64,000 bases of DNA from positions 51,044 through 115,043 of the forward strand of contig JAJDVG010000016.1 in assembly GCA_022826245.1 (NCBI GenBank), written 5' to 3'. This document shows positions 25,442 to 32,723 of the stretch, one piece after another. Each line of letters opens with the position of its first letter. Positions within the stretch are counted from its first letter, which is position 1. The position numbers and the translations under genes are program-made. Source of the stretch: Gammaproteobacteria bacterium (GTDB lineage Bacteria > Pseudomonadota > Gammaproteobacteria > Steroidobacterales > Rariloculaceae). The notes below the pieces were generated by a model. That model saw only the letters and a list, made by a program, of their open reading frames with translations, did no database searches and was not told where the DNA came from.

Positions 25442-26497
25442 ATGGACACACTCCTGGTAACGGGCGGCGCCGGCTTCGTCGGCTCGGCGCTCGTCAGGCA
25501 ACTGATCGGCGAGACCGATTCGACGGTAATCAACGTCGACTCGCTGACCTATGCCGGGAGTCTCGAGACGCTCGAAGGCGCACTGAACCATCCGCGTCAC
25601 GTCTTCGAACGCGTCGACATTCGAGACAGGGACGCGCTTGGGCGACTGTTCGCGCAGTATCGTCCGGATGCCGTCCTGCACCTCGCGGCGGAAACCCATG
25701 TGGACCGCTCGATCGCCGAACCCGCGGCGTTCATCGAGACCAACGTCAACGGCACGGCGAATGTCCTCGAAGCGGCCCGTGTCTTGTGGAGCGAGCTTGA
25801 AGCTGAGGCGCGACGGACGTTCCGCGTCCTGCACGTGTCGACCGACGAGGTCTACGGCGATCTCGGGCCCGACGACGCGCCCTTCAGCGAAGCCACACCA
25901 TGCGCCCCGAATTCTCCCTACGCGGCCAGCAAAGCCGCGGCCGACCATCTCGTGCGCGCCTGGCATCGCACTTACGGCCTGCCGGTGCTGATAACACGCT
26001 CGTGCAACAACTATGGGCCGTGGCAGGTTCCCGAAAAGCTGATTCCGCTGATGGTTGCAAACGCCGTCGCCCGCAGGCCGCTGCCCGTCTACGGCACCGG
26101 CGCCAACGTACGCGAATGGGTGCACGTCGACGACCACTGCCGAGCGCTGCGCCGCGTGCTCGAAGCCGGTGCGCCGGGCCGCATCTACAACGTCGGCGGC
26201 CACGCCGGGCTTTCGAATCTCGAGATCGTCGAAGCGATCTGCGCGATTCTCGATCGCCGGGCGCCGCGCGGCGAAGGTTCGCACGCGGGTCTCGTGCAGT
26301 TCGTTGCGGACCGGCCCGGGCACGACCGGCGCTATGCCGTTGACGACGAGCGAATCGGCAGCGAACTCGGCTGGCAGCGACAGGAGAGTTTCGACGCGGC
26401 GCTGGAGGCGACGGTGCGGTGGTACCTCGAGCATCCTGAATGGATCGAGCCGGCAGCGGCCGTACCCGAAGTCGCGCGAATTGCGGGAGAACGATGA
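25442..26497 (+). CDS. rfbB: dTDP-glucose 4,6-dehydratase (RmlB)
   Basis: A 351-aa extended SDR. NAD motif TGGAGFVGSALV at the N-terminus, DSLTYAGSLETL, HLAAETHVDRSI, active-site STDEVYGD and YAASKAAADHLV, then RSCNNYGPWQVPEKLIPLMV and RPGHDRRYAVD. All are characteristic of RmlB. It converts dTDP-glucose to dTDP-4-keto-6-deoxyglucose. The stop overlaps the start of rmlC by the ATGA arrangement, so the two are translationally coupled. It is divergent from the O-GlcNAc-transferase-like gene with 77 bp between starts. Confidence 0.96.
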   Translation: MDTLLVTGGAGFVGSALVRQLIGETDSTVINVDSLTYAGSLETLEGALNHPRHVFERVDIRDRDALGRLFAQYRPDAVLHLAAETHVDRSIAEPAAFIETNVNGTANVLEAARVLWSELEAEARRTFRVLHVSTDEVYGDLGPDDAPFSEATPCAPNSPYAASKAAADHLVRAWHRTYGLPVLITRSCNNYGPWQVPEKLIPLMVANAVARRPLPVYGTGANVREWVHVDDHCRALRRVLEAGAPGRIYNVGGHAGLSNLEIVEAICAILDRRAPRGEGSHAGLVQFVADRPGHDRRYAVDDERIGSELGWQRQESFDAALEATVRWYLEHPEWIEPAAAVPEVARIAGER

Positions 26498-27036
26498 GAG
26501 CAATTCCGACGCGCATTCCCGATGTCCTCCTGATCGAGCCCGAGGTGTTCGCCGACGAGCGCGGGTTCTTCATGGAAACCTGGCGCAGCCGAGCGCTGGC
26601 CGCGTTCGGTATCGACGTCGAATTCGTGCAGGACAACTTCAGCCGTTCGGTCGACGGCGCCTTGCGCGGGCTGCACTACCAGATTCATCAGCCGCAGGGA
26701 AAGCTGGTCCGGGTGACTCAGGGTGAGGTGTTCGATGTGGCCGTCGATCTTCGCAAGAGTTCAACGAGCTTCGGGCAGTGGGTCGGCGTGCGTCTGTCCG
26801 CCGACGGGAAGCAGGCGTTGTGGGTTCCGCCGGGGTTCTGCCACGGGTTCTACGTCACCTCGGGGCCGGCCGACGTTCAGTACAAGTGCACCGATTTCCA
26901 CGCGCCGGAAGACGATCGCTGCGTTCTCTGGAACGATGCGCAGTTGGCGATCGACTGGCCGTTGAACGGTACTCCGCTGTTATCGGACAGGGATCGGAAA
27001 GCGACGCCGTTTGCCGACGCCGAATACTACCCGTGA
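26494..27036 (+). CDS. rfbC: dTDP-4-dehydrorhamnose 3,5-epimerase (RmlC)
   Basis: A 180-aa cupin-fold epimerase starting MRAIPTRIPDVLLIEPEVF. It overlaps the rmlB stop by 4 nt (ATGA) and has GGGAG just upstream. Family blocks seen: DERGFFMETW, FVQDNFSRSVDGALRGLHYQ with catalytic His in LHYQ, KLVRVTQGEVFDVAVDLR, PPGFCHGFYV and YKCTDFHAPEDDRCVLWND. It epimerises C3 and C5 of the RmlB product, which RmlD (20146-21021) then reduces. Confidence 0.96.
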   Translation: MRAIPTRIPDVLLIEPEVFADERGFFMETWRSRALAAFGIDVEFVQDNFSRSVDGALRGLHYQIHQPQGKLVRVTQGEVFDVAVDLRKSSTSFGQWVGVRLSADGKQALWVPPGFCHGFYVTSGPADVQYKCTDFHAPEDDRCVLWNDAQLAIDWPLNGTPLLSDRDRKATPFADAEYYP

Positions 27037-27128
27037 CCCAGCGCCTTTCCTGAGCCAGGCGGCCATCGGCGCGCGGACGAGCGGAACTGTCGGCGCGACT
27101 CGGACCGGCTCGCGCAGGGAGAGCAGTT

Positions 27129-27148
27129 CCGCCGGTCGGGGCCGGCGG
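27129..27148. terminator. GC-rich hairpin between convergent genes
   Basis: CCGCCGG-TCGGGG-CCGGCGG forms a 7-bp stem exactly between rmlC and the convergent gene at 27149. There is no T-run on either strand, so an intrinsic terminator is uncertain. Confidence 0.3.
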
Positions 27149-27964
27149 TCAGCGGACCTGCTGAACCTGGATGTAACCGCCCCGGTCGGTCTTGGTCAGA
27201 CGGTAGGAACTGCCCCAGTTCGTCGGATAAAGCCGGACCTCGTCACCTGGCGTCAGCGGATACCATTGGGGTCTGACCTGGTCCCACATCTGGCCGTTGT
27301 CGAGCGTGATGAGCCAGGCGTTCGGTTGCCTCTCGCGCAAGTCTGCGATCGTGGCGAGAATCTCGTTCTCGGCCGCCGCGGCTCGTTCCGCCGCTTCGGC
27401 GGCTTCGCGTTCGGCGGCCCGCGCGGCCCGGCGCGCGCGCCGCCGCTCGAACCAGTTCAGATCGTCGGCATTCGCCTGCGCTTCGCTGGCGGCTGCGACG
27501 CTGGCCTCGGCGACTTCCTCCGCTTCGCGCTCGGCTTCTCGTGCTGCCCGGCGTGCGCGCCGCCGCTCGAAAAAGTTCTGGTCTTCCTCTTCCGCCTGCG
27601 CTTCGGATGCGGCGACGTTCGCGTCGGCTTCGGGTTCCGGGGTTTCGTTCACGCCTTGATTTACGGCGACCGGAGCCGCGGGTTCCGGTTCAACCCGCTG
27701 TGCCGGAACGGTCTCGACGGTACGTTCGACCGCGGCACCGGCAGCCGTGGTGTCTGCCTCGCTGTCGTCGGACGCCGCCGCCTCGCTCTCGGTCAGGGCC
27801 TGTTCGACCTGCGCTGCGAAGCAGGCCAACCGTTCGACCGGTGCTTCGATCTCGATGCATTCGCCGACCTCAACCATGACTTCTTCACTGTCCTGCGCTG
27901 AAGCGGCTTGCAGCCCGCACAACAGCACCGCCGCGGCAGCCGTCACGCGCATGGAAGTCGTCAT
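27149..27964 (-). CDS. Secreted protein with duplicated Arg/Ala-rich unit and NGQ-type C-terminal domain
   Basis: A ~271-aa exported protein. AGGA lies 9 nt before the ATG of MTTSMRV, which gives a good signal peptide ending LQAASAQ; in-frame ATGs 6 and 24 nt upstream are alternatives. The mature N-terminus has VGECIEIEAPVERLACFA, like the C...RLACYD segment of small periplasmic proteins. The middle has a duplicated charged unit: QNFFERRRARRAAREAEREAEE and, about 35 residues later, LNWFERRRARRAARAAEREAAE. These are probably long helices or a coiled coil. The C-terminal ~55 residues (WLITLDNGQMWDQVRP, GDEVRLYP, SYRLTKTDRGGYIQVQQV) match a small beta-domain often seen in secreted gammaproteobacterial proteins. 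Function unknown. Confidence 0.75.
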   Translation of the reverse strand: MTTSMRVTAAAAVLLCGLQAASAQDSEEVMVEVGECIEIEAPVERLACFAAQVEQALTESEAAASDDSEADTTAAGAAVERTVETVPAQRVEPEPAAPVAVNQGVNETPEPEADANVAASEAQAEEEDQNFFERRRARRAAREAEREAEEVAEASVAAASEAQANADDLNWFERRRARRAARAAEREAAEAAERAAAAENEILATIADLRERQPNAWLITLDNGQMWDQVRPQWYPLTPGDEVRLYPTNWGSSYRLTKTDRGGYIQVQQVR

Positions 27965-28076
27965 GGCCATGTTTCCTGTTTCGTTCATTTTGTTACGTCA
28001 CGTGTTGCCCAGCGCACGTTTAGCATACCCACCGGTATCGGCGCGAATCAATGCACGGTGCGCCGGCTGCGGCGGT

Positions 28077-30251
28077 TCATGGCGTGGCCGCCCCCGCGCC
28101 CGCAGTGGGCCGCACCGGCTCGGGCGGCAGCCACTTCGATGCTCTGCCACTGACCGGGTTGTCGTAGTGAAACGGCAGCGCGTAGACGCTCGGAAACATC
28201 TCGAACTCGAATGTCGGCGGCGTGTCGGGCGGGTAGTTCTCGCTCGGACCGGGCAGATTGCGGCCGGGATCCCGAGCCCACCCGCCTTCATACCCCGCAG
28301 TCCAGGTGTTGAAGGCATGGACCTTGCTGAACTTCCAGACGCCGTTTTCCTTCACGGCCGCGTTCTCGTAGACCGCGGCGCCCATGGAAGCGCGGGCGCC
28401 GAAGTTGAGCTGCTGCATCATGCGCAGCCTGATTCGTGCCGTATGCCCGTCCTCGTCGATGTGGATCACGGGTTGCATCTGCAGGTGGTTGCCGAGCCGG
28501 CCGGCCACCGGCCCTTCGCCGCCGCGGCCGAAAACGCCTACCAGCAAGTCGCGAACACTGTCATGGCCGACGTAGGCGCCGCGCTGCGCAAGTTCCATTG
28601 AACTCTCCTCGGCGAACAGATCCGCGAGATCGCTCCAGAGGTTCTTGTCGAGGTAGTAGCCGTAGGCGTACTCGAGGTTGGCGATCTCGTGATGGTCCTT
28701 GACGCGCGCGATGAGTCGTTCGGCTTCGGTCAGTGTCGATTCGATGTCGCCGAACAACGGCGGGTCATCGATCCGCTCGGCCTGAACCTGGGCCGTTGCC
28801 GCCTGCATCGCCTGCCGCGACGGTCTGCCGTCGCCGCGCGGATAGTCGGGTTCCGCGCCCGTCACGGGATTCACGTAGTGGAAGGGAGGAATGTGCGCCG
28901 CGGGATAAATCTCGTAAACCTCGGTCGGCGGACGGTCGGGCGGCAGGTCGGCGCTCACGCCGGCAGGCTGCTGCGCGTCCTGGCCCCAGCCGTGCTCGTA
29001 GTCGCTGATGAAGGTCGGGTAGAAGCGCAGCGAGCGGATCTTCCACCTGCCGTCCTGCTTCACGAAGCTGTTCTCGTAGATGCCGGCGCTCCAGGCGCCG
29101 TGTTCCTCGTGGACGCCGGTCTGGGCGAATTCGCGGCTGCGCGAGCGCGCCGTGCGCCCGTCCGGCGCGACGCTGACCACGATCTGCAACTGCATGCGGT
29201 CGTTGAGTTCGCCGTCGTTGAGACCCTGCGGCCCCAGCAGGTCGAGAAACTCGCGGATGCGTTGCCGGCCGGCGTAGACCCCGCGCAAGCCCATCTCGAT
29301 CGTGCCGTCGTCCGCGAAGAGATCCGCGACGTGGTCCCACATGCGCCGGTCGAGATAGTAGCCGTAGATCCGCTGCAGGTTCTCGATCTGCTGCTCGTCG
29401 CGCAGCAGGCTCGCTCGCCGGGCAAGCTCGCGAGCGCGCTCGGCAGCGTCGCCGCGCGGCGACGACGCTGTGGGGTCCGCCTCGGTCCAGACATGGCCGC
29501 CGCCGCCCGTGCCGGGATTCTCGTAGTGAAACGGCGCTAGGCAGGCTTCGGGAAATCCCTCGCAAGGCATGTCGCGCTCGCGGTCCGCCGGATGCGGCAG
29601 GTTGCGCGGTCCGCGCGCGCGTCGTTCACCGGGGTCGACCCAGCCGGTGGAGTAGGGCGCGCCGAAACCCGAGTGGTAGTCGAGCGTCCGGATCTTCCAG
29701 ACGCCGTCCTCCTTGACGTAGCCCATCTGGTAGATACCTTCGGCCCAGGTCGCGCCGCCCCCGAAACGGCTGAACATCGCCAACGCGCGCCAGCGCCCTT
29801 CAGCCGTCTGGCCGTCCGGGTCGAGGTGCACGACAGGCTGCAGGTTCATGTGGTCGTAGAACCGCCCGTCGCCGAGCCCGGTCTCGCCCATTTCGACGGC
29901 GCCGACGTTCAGATACAGATGCCGAGTGATGCTCGGCTTGCCGATGTAGACGCCGGCCGGATAGTTCGCGACGGCGTCGTCGGCGAAGAGTTCCGCGAGA
30001 TCGGTCCACATGCCCTTGTCGAGGTAGTAGCCGTAAGTGCGCTGCAGACGCGTGATGGCGGTGATGTCCTCGCCGCGCTTGACTTCGGCCTCAAGCCGAT
30101 CCATGCGTTCGTTCAACGCGGCGTCGCTTGTGTCCTGGGCGCTCGCCGCGGTCGCGACGGCAACAAGGATGCTGCTACCTATGGCGCGCAGGACAGCCGG
30201 AAGTCGCCCTGTGGCAGGCTGCGCATCACCGGTTTTCGTCTTGATCTTCAT
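28077..30251 (-). CDS. Secreted protein with three tandem NTF2/SnoaL-like domains
   Basis: A 724-aa protein with an N-terminal signal peptide (ending near TAASAQ). Three SnoaL_4/NTF2-like modules follow. Each opens with a variant of LQRTYGYYLDKGMWTDLAEL (TRLQRTYGYYLDKGMW, ENLQRIYGYYLDRRMW, ANLEYAYGYYLDKNLW) and continues with an LFADD/LFAEE motif and GVY/GAYxG. Each then has an MNLQPVVHLDPDG-like strand and a GVWKI-like strand. The modules are joined by Pro-rich linkers each ending in a PFHYxNP motif. Single NTF2-like modules are typically dehydratases, isomerases or hydroxylases of small aromatics or steroids; a secreted triple array is unusual. It is 1 kb from the oxidative catabolic run but separated from it by the toxin-antitoxin pair. 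Confidence 0.82.
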   Translation of the reverse strand: MKIKTKTGDAQPATGRLPAVLRAIGSSILVAVATAASAQDTSDAALNERMDRLEAEVKRGEDITAITRLQRTYGYYLDKGMWTDLAELFADDAVANYPAGVYIGKPSITRHLYLNVGAVEMGETGLGDGRFYDHMNLQPVVHLDPDGQTAEGRWRALAMFSRFGGGATWAEGIYQMGYVKEDGVWKIRTLDYHSGFGAPYSTGWVDPGERRARGPRNLPHPADRERDMPCEGFPEACLAPFHYENPGTGGGGHVWTEADPTASSPRGDAAERARELARRASLLRDEQQIENLQRIYGYYLDRRMWDHVADLFADDGTIEMGLRGVYAGRQRIREFLDLLGPQGLNDGELNDRMQLQIVVSVAPDGRTARSRSREFAQTGVHEEHGAWSAGIYENSFVKQDGRWKIRSLRFYPTFISDYEHGWGQDAQQPAGVSADLPPDRPPTEVYEIYPAAHIPPFHYVNPVTGAEPDYPRGDGRPSRQAMQAATAQVQAERIDDPPLFGDIESTLTEAERLIARVKDHHEIANLEYAYGYYLDKNLWSDLADLFAEESSMELAQRGAYVGHDSVRDLLVGVFGRGGEGPVAGRLGNHLQMQPVIHIDEDGHTARIRLRMMQQLNFGARASMGAAVYENAAVKENGVWKFSKVHAFNTWTAGYEGGWARDPGRNLPGPSENYPPDTPPTFEFEMFPSVYALPFHYDNPVSGRASKWLPPEPVRPTAGAGAATP

Positions 30252-30395
30252 GGGGCTACTCCCCCAAGGTACGCTATGCGCAGGTTAAGCGATCCAGGCA
30301 CGGCTGACCACGCTCCCTCAAGGATCGTTGCAGTGCCGGAGACCGTCCCAATGTCCAAGCGCCGTGTCCGGTCCGGCGCGGCGCGCGAGCCGCGG

Positions 30396-30421
30396 TTGCG
30401 TAGACAAAACAGTGCTATATT
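30396..30421 (+). promoter_or_regulatory. Extended -10 promoter of the toxin-antitoxin operon
   Basis: TGCTATATT (30413-30421) is an extended -10. A TTGCGT lies 14 bp upstream of the hexamer, too close for a standard -35, which suits an extended -10 promoter. The antitoxin ATG is 36 nt downstream of the -10 hexamer. Confidence 0.45.
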
Positions 30422-30456
30422 TGCACCTTATTCAATGCGCGAAAGATGAGATTGTT

Positions 30457-30735
30457 ATGGATATCACCAAGGACATTCGTCCGCTGACCGAATTCAAGCG
30501 CGAAACCACCCGTTTCCTGACCCGTCTTCGGGACACCGGGAGACCTGCGGTGCTGACGGTCAACGGAAAGCCGGCGCTGGTCGTCATGGAGGCTGCGGCC
30601 TGGCAGCGTCAGCAGGAGCAGCTCGAATTTGCCCTGACCGTTGCCGATATCGGCAAGGGACTGGAACAAGCACGCCGCGGGGAGGGCACCGAGGCCGGGG
30701 AGTTTTTCGAAACCATCGGCGCCGGCAAGGCATGA
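30457..30735 (+). CDS. Antitoxin of the Phd/YefM family
   Basis: A 92-aa protein: MDITKDIRPLTEFKRETTRF, RDTGRPAVLTVNGKPALVVM, then an acidic/charged C-terminal helix ending EAGEFFETIGAGKA. The N-terminal part is the Phd/YefM DNA-binding fold; the C-terminal helix would wrap the toxin. Its stop overlaps the toxin start (ATGA, 30732-30735), the usual coupling of antitoxin-first pairs. It is likely to autorepress the promoter at 30396-30421. The longer upstream frame lacks family features. Confidence 0.9.
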   Translation: MDITKDIRPLTEFKRETTRFLTRLRDTGRPAVLTVNGKPALVVMEAAAWQRQQEQLEFALTVADIGKGLEQARRGEGTEAGEFFETIGAGKA

Positions 30736-31187
30736 AGCGCTACAGGGTTGTCACCACGCCCCATGCCGAAGACAACATCCTGAAGGCGCATGACTGGCTG
30801 AAATCGGAGAACCCTGTCTACGCCGCAAAATGGCTTGTCGGCATACGCGACAGCATCGTAGGCCTGAAGACATTCCCCGAAGCACATGCGATCGCGCCCG
30901 AGAGCGTCGCGTTCAATCAGGAAATCAGGCACCTGCTGTTCGGGCGCGGAACGCCATGGCGAATATTCTTTACCATCGAAGGTTCGACGGTCCAGGTGCT
31001 GCATGTCACGCCTTCTACAGCGCGTCGAGAGGCCCGTCCGGCGCGGTGGCGTCGGCCAGAGGGTGGCCGTAGGGGATCGGATCAGCATAACGTGGCCAAA
31101 CGCCGAACATGTCGTCGATCGTCCAGTCGGCGAGTAACTCCGGTGCCGCTCTGTCCGCAGCCGGACCCGTCGCCACTACGCCTTTAG
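30732..31187 (+). CDS. RelE/ParE-superfamily toxin with an atypical C-terminal extension
   Basis: A 151-aa frame. Residues 1 to about 95 match RelE/ParE toxins: YRVVTTPHAEDNILKAHDWL, NPVYAAKWLVGIRDSI, a LKTFPEAHAIAPE segment and RHLLFGRGTPWRIFFTIEG, VQVLHV. A normal family member would stop near residue 95-100. Here the frame runs on for ~50 residues of Arg/Pro-rich sequence (ARWRRPEGGRRGSDQHN) that is the antisense of the convergent gene at 31015-31272. The original stop may have been lost, or a frameshift joined the toxin to the neighbour's tail. The core toxin residues look intact. It is coupled to the Phd-type antitoxin by a 4-nt overlap. Confidence 0.8.
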   Translation: MKRYRVVTTPHAEDNILKAHDWLKSENPVYAAKWLVGIRDSIVGLKTFPEAHAIAPESVAFNQEIRHLLFGRGTPWRIFFTIEGSTVQVLHVTPSTARREARPARWRRPEGGRRGSDQHNVAKRRTCRRSSSRRVTPVPLCPQPDPSPLRL

Positions 31188-31272
31188 CAACCGTTGGTAC
31201 GAGCGCGGTCACCGCAGTCACGCCGACCGTGCCCATGAACTCGCGCCGGTCCCACGCTAGCCGGCCGCTCAC
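31015..31272 (-). CDS. Small Tat-exported protein
   Basis: An 85-aa protein with twin-arginine signal DRREFMGTVGVTAVTALVPT and a short mature part (LADWTIDDMFGVWPRYADPI, YGHPLADAT). Its start overlaps the stop of the upstream oxygenase gene by 4 nt (31269-31272), so it is the last gene of the minus-strand catabolic run. Small Tat proteins in such operons often accompany a periplasmic dehydrogenase, but I do not recognise a family. Its 3' 170 bp overlap the toxin frame on the other strand. Confidence 0.65.
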   Translation of the reverse strand: MSGRLAWDRREFMGTVGVTAVTALVPTVAKGVVATGPAADRAAPELLADWTIDDMFGVWPRYADPIPYGHPLADATAPDGPLDAL

Positions 31273-32699
31273 GCCGAGGCCTCCTGCTCGGCAAGCTCAG
31301 CCGCCGAGAACCAGTTGACGTGCGTGCCGCTGCGCAGCCGGAACGGCAGCTTGACGACCGCGACCGCGCCTTCCTCCATGCGGTTGGCGTCGACGATGTG
31401 CAGTTCCGAGGCCATCTCGGCGTAGTTGCTCGCTACGCCCATGACGTAGCCGTCGCCTTCCTCGGTGCTGCCCTTGCGCGGCACGAAGCCGCTCTCCTGC
31501 AGGCTCTGCGTGTCGCCGACGAAGAATGTGCTGGTCGGACCGCCCATGAGGTCGTAGCGCTGATAGGTATTCGTGACGCGCCGGCGCCCGCCCACGCGTG
31601 CCTCGTCGAACGGCAGGCTCGGGTCGCTGTTGCCGACGAAGCCGTAGCGGTACGGCAATGAGAGATAACGGTCGTCCATGCGCGCGAGCACGCCATTGGC
31701 CGTTGAGACCGCTTCCTCGCCGAACCGGTCGTTGCGCGAGTTCATGTCGAACGTCCAGCGCTTGATCTGCGACGGCGAGCGCTCCTCGTCGGATACCGGC
31801 AGATCCATGAGGATGCGGTTGCCGGCATCCATGGCGTTCAGGAAGTGCAGCGTGTTTCTGGCCGGCCCCTGGAACCAGCGCACATCGGACGCATCACCGT
31901 CGCGCGGCAGCACGCCCACCATCGTCGGCAGGCTCCCGTCCCAGACCCACATCGGCTCGCCGCTCTGCAGCCGCTCGAGGCTCGTCGTGCGCGCGATGAC
32001 CGGGATGACGATGTACTTCTGAGTGATCGCGATGTCGTGGATGATCCCTAGATAGGGCGACTTGAGCCAGACCTCGTTCGTGATGTGGCCGGCCGGGTTG
32101 ACCGTGTAGACCGCGATGTCGTCGCTGAGGTCGCCCCTGGCCTGGTACCCGTAGGCGATCATTTCGCCCGTGACCGGATCGATCTTCGGGTGCGCCGACA
32201 TGCTCGTCGCCGTCCACTTGCCGTGGAAGTCCCAGCTTCCGTACGTTTCGAGCGTGACCGGATCGATCGAGTACGGCAGGGCATCCTCCTTGAGCACGAG
32301 CAGCTTGCCGCCGTGCCAGTAGAGGTGCGTATTCGCAGCGCCGCGATGGACGTTCGCGACGAGCGGATCGTCGGTCAGGTAGTTGCGGTAGACGCCCCAG
32401 AGCCGACGGCGGTGGCGCCGCTCGGCCATGAGCCTGTCGGTCTTGACGTAGCGGCCCTTGTAATCGACCGAGCCGTTGGCGAAGCGGAACGCGCTGACGT
32501 GTCCGTCGCCGTTGAATCCCGGGAGCCACTCGTTCTCGGGCGGCCGGTAGGCGAAATCGCACTGGAGCCGATAGAACGTGCCCTCGATGTCGGACGGAAT
32601 CTCGCCCCAGACCTCGCAGTCGTAGACATCGGCTTCGAAACGCGTCGGGCTGTTGAAACCGCGCGGAAAGAGCGGATGACCCCTGAAATCGACAGCCAT
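31269..32699 (-). CDS. Carotenoid-oxygenase family dioxygenase (lignostilbene/isoeugenol-type)
   Basis: A 476-aa member of the carotenoid cleavage oxygenase family. Iron-ligand histidines are recognisable: SAHPKIDP (His170), IIHDIAIT (His221), LHFLNAMD (His285) and GTHVNWF (His about 460). The family N-terminus (GEIPSDIEGTFYRL) is present. These non-heme Fe(II) enzymes cleave C=C bonds in carotenoids, stilbenes and phenylpropenes with O2. Length and operon context (VAO-type flavoprotein plus cytochrome c, PQQ dehydrogenase) favour an isoeugenol- or lignostilbene-cleaving role over carotenoid cleavage; that is inference. AAGGAG precedes the ATG by 8 nt. No signal peptide: cytoplasmic, unlike most neighbours. 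Confidence 0.9.
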   Translation of the reverse strand: MAVDFRGHPLFPRGFNSPTRFEADVYDCEVWGEIPSDIEGTFYRLQCDFAYRPPENEWLPGFNGDGHVSAFRFANGSVDYKGRYVKTDRLMAERRHRRRLWGVYRNYLTDDPLVANVHRGAANTHLYWHGGKLLVLKEDALPYSIDPVTLETYGSWDFHGKWTATSMSAHPKIDPVTGEMIAYGYQARGDLSDDIAVYTVNPAGHITNEVWLKSPYLGIIHDIAITQKYIVIPVIARTTSLERLQSGEPMWVWDGSLPTMVGVLPRDGDASDVRWFQGPARNTLHFLNAMDAGNRILMDLPVSDEERSPSQIKRWTFDMNSRNDRFGEEAVSTANGVLARMDDRYLSLPYRYGFVGNSDPSLPFDEARVGGRRRVTNTYQRYDLMGGPTSTFFVGDTQSLQESGFVPRKGSTEEGDGYVMGVASNYAEMASELHIVDANRMEEGAVAVVKLPFRLRSGTHVNWFSAAELAEQEASA

Positions 32700-32723
32700 G
32701 GCTGATTCTCCTTGTGGTTCGGA

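Noticed and set aside
28077..30251. A CRISPR or tandem-DNA repeat explanation for the threefold pattern
   Set aside because: The repetition is at protein-domain level with diverged DNA; no short regular direct repeats with unique spacers exist here or elsewhere in the window.
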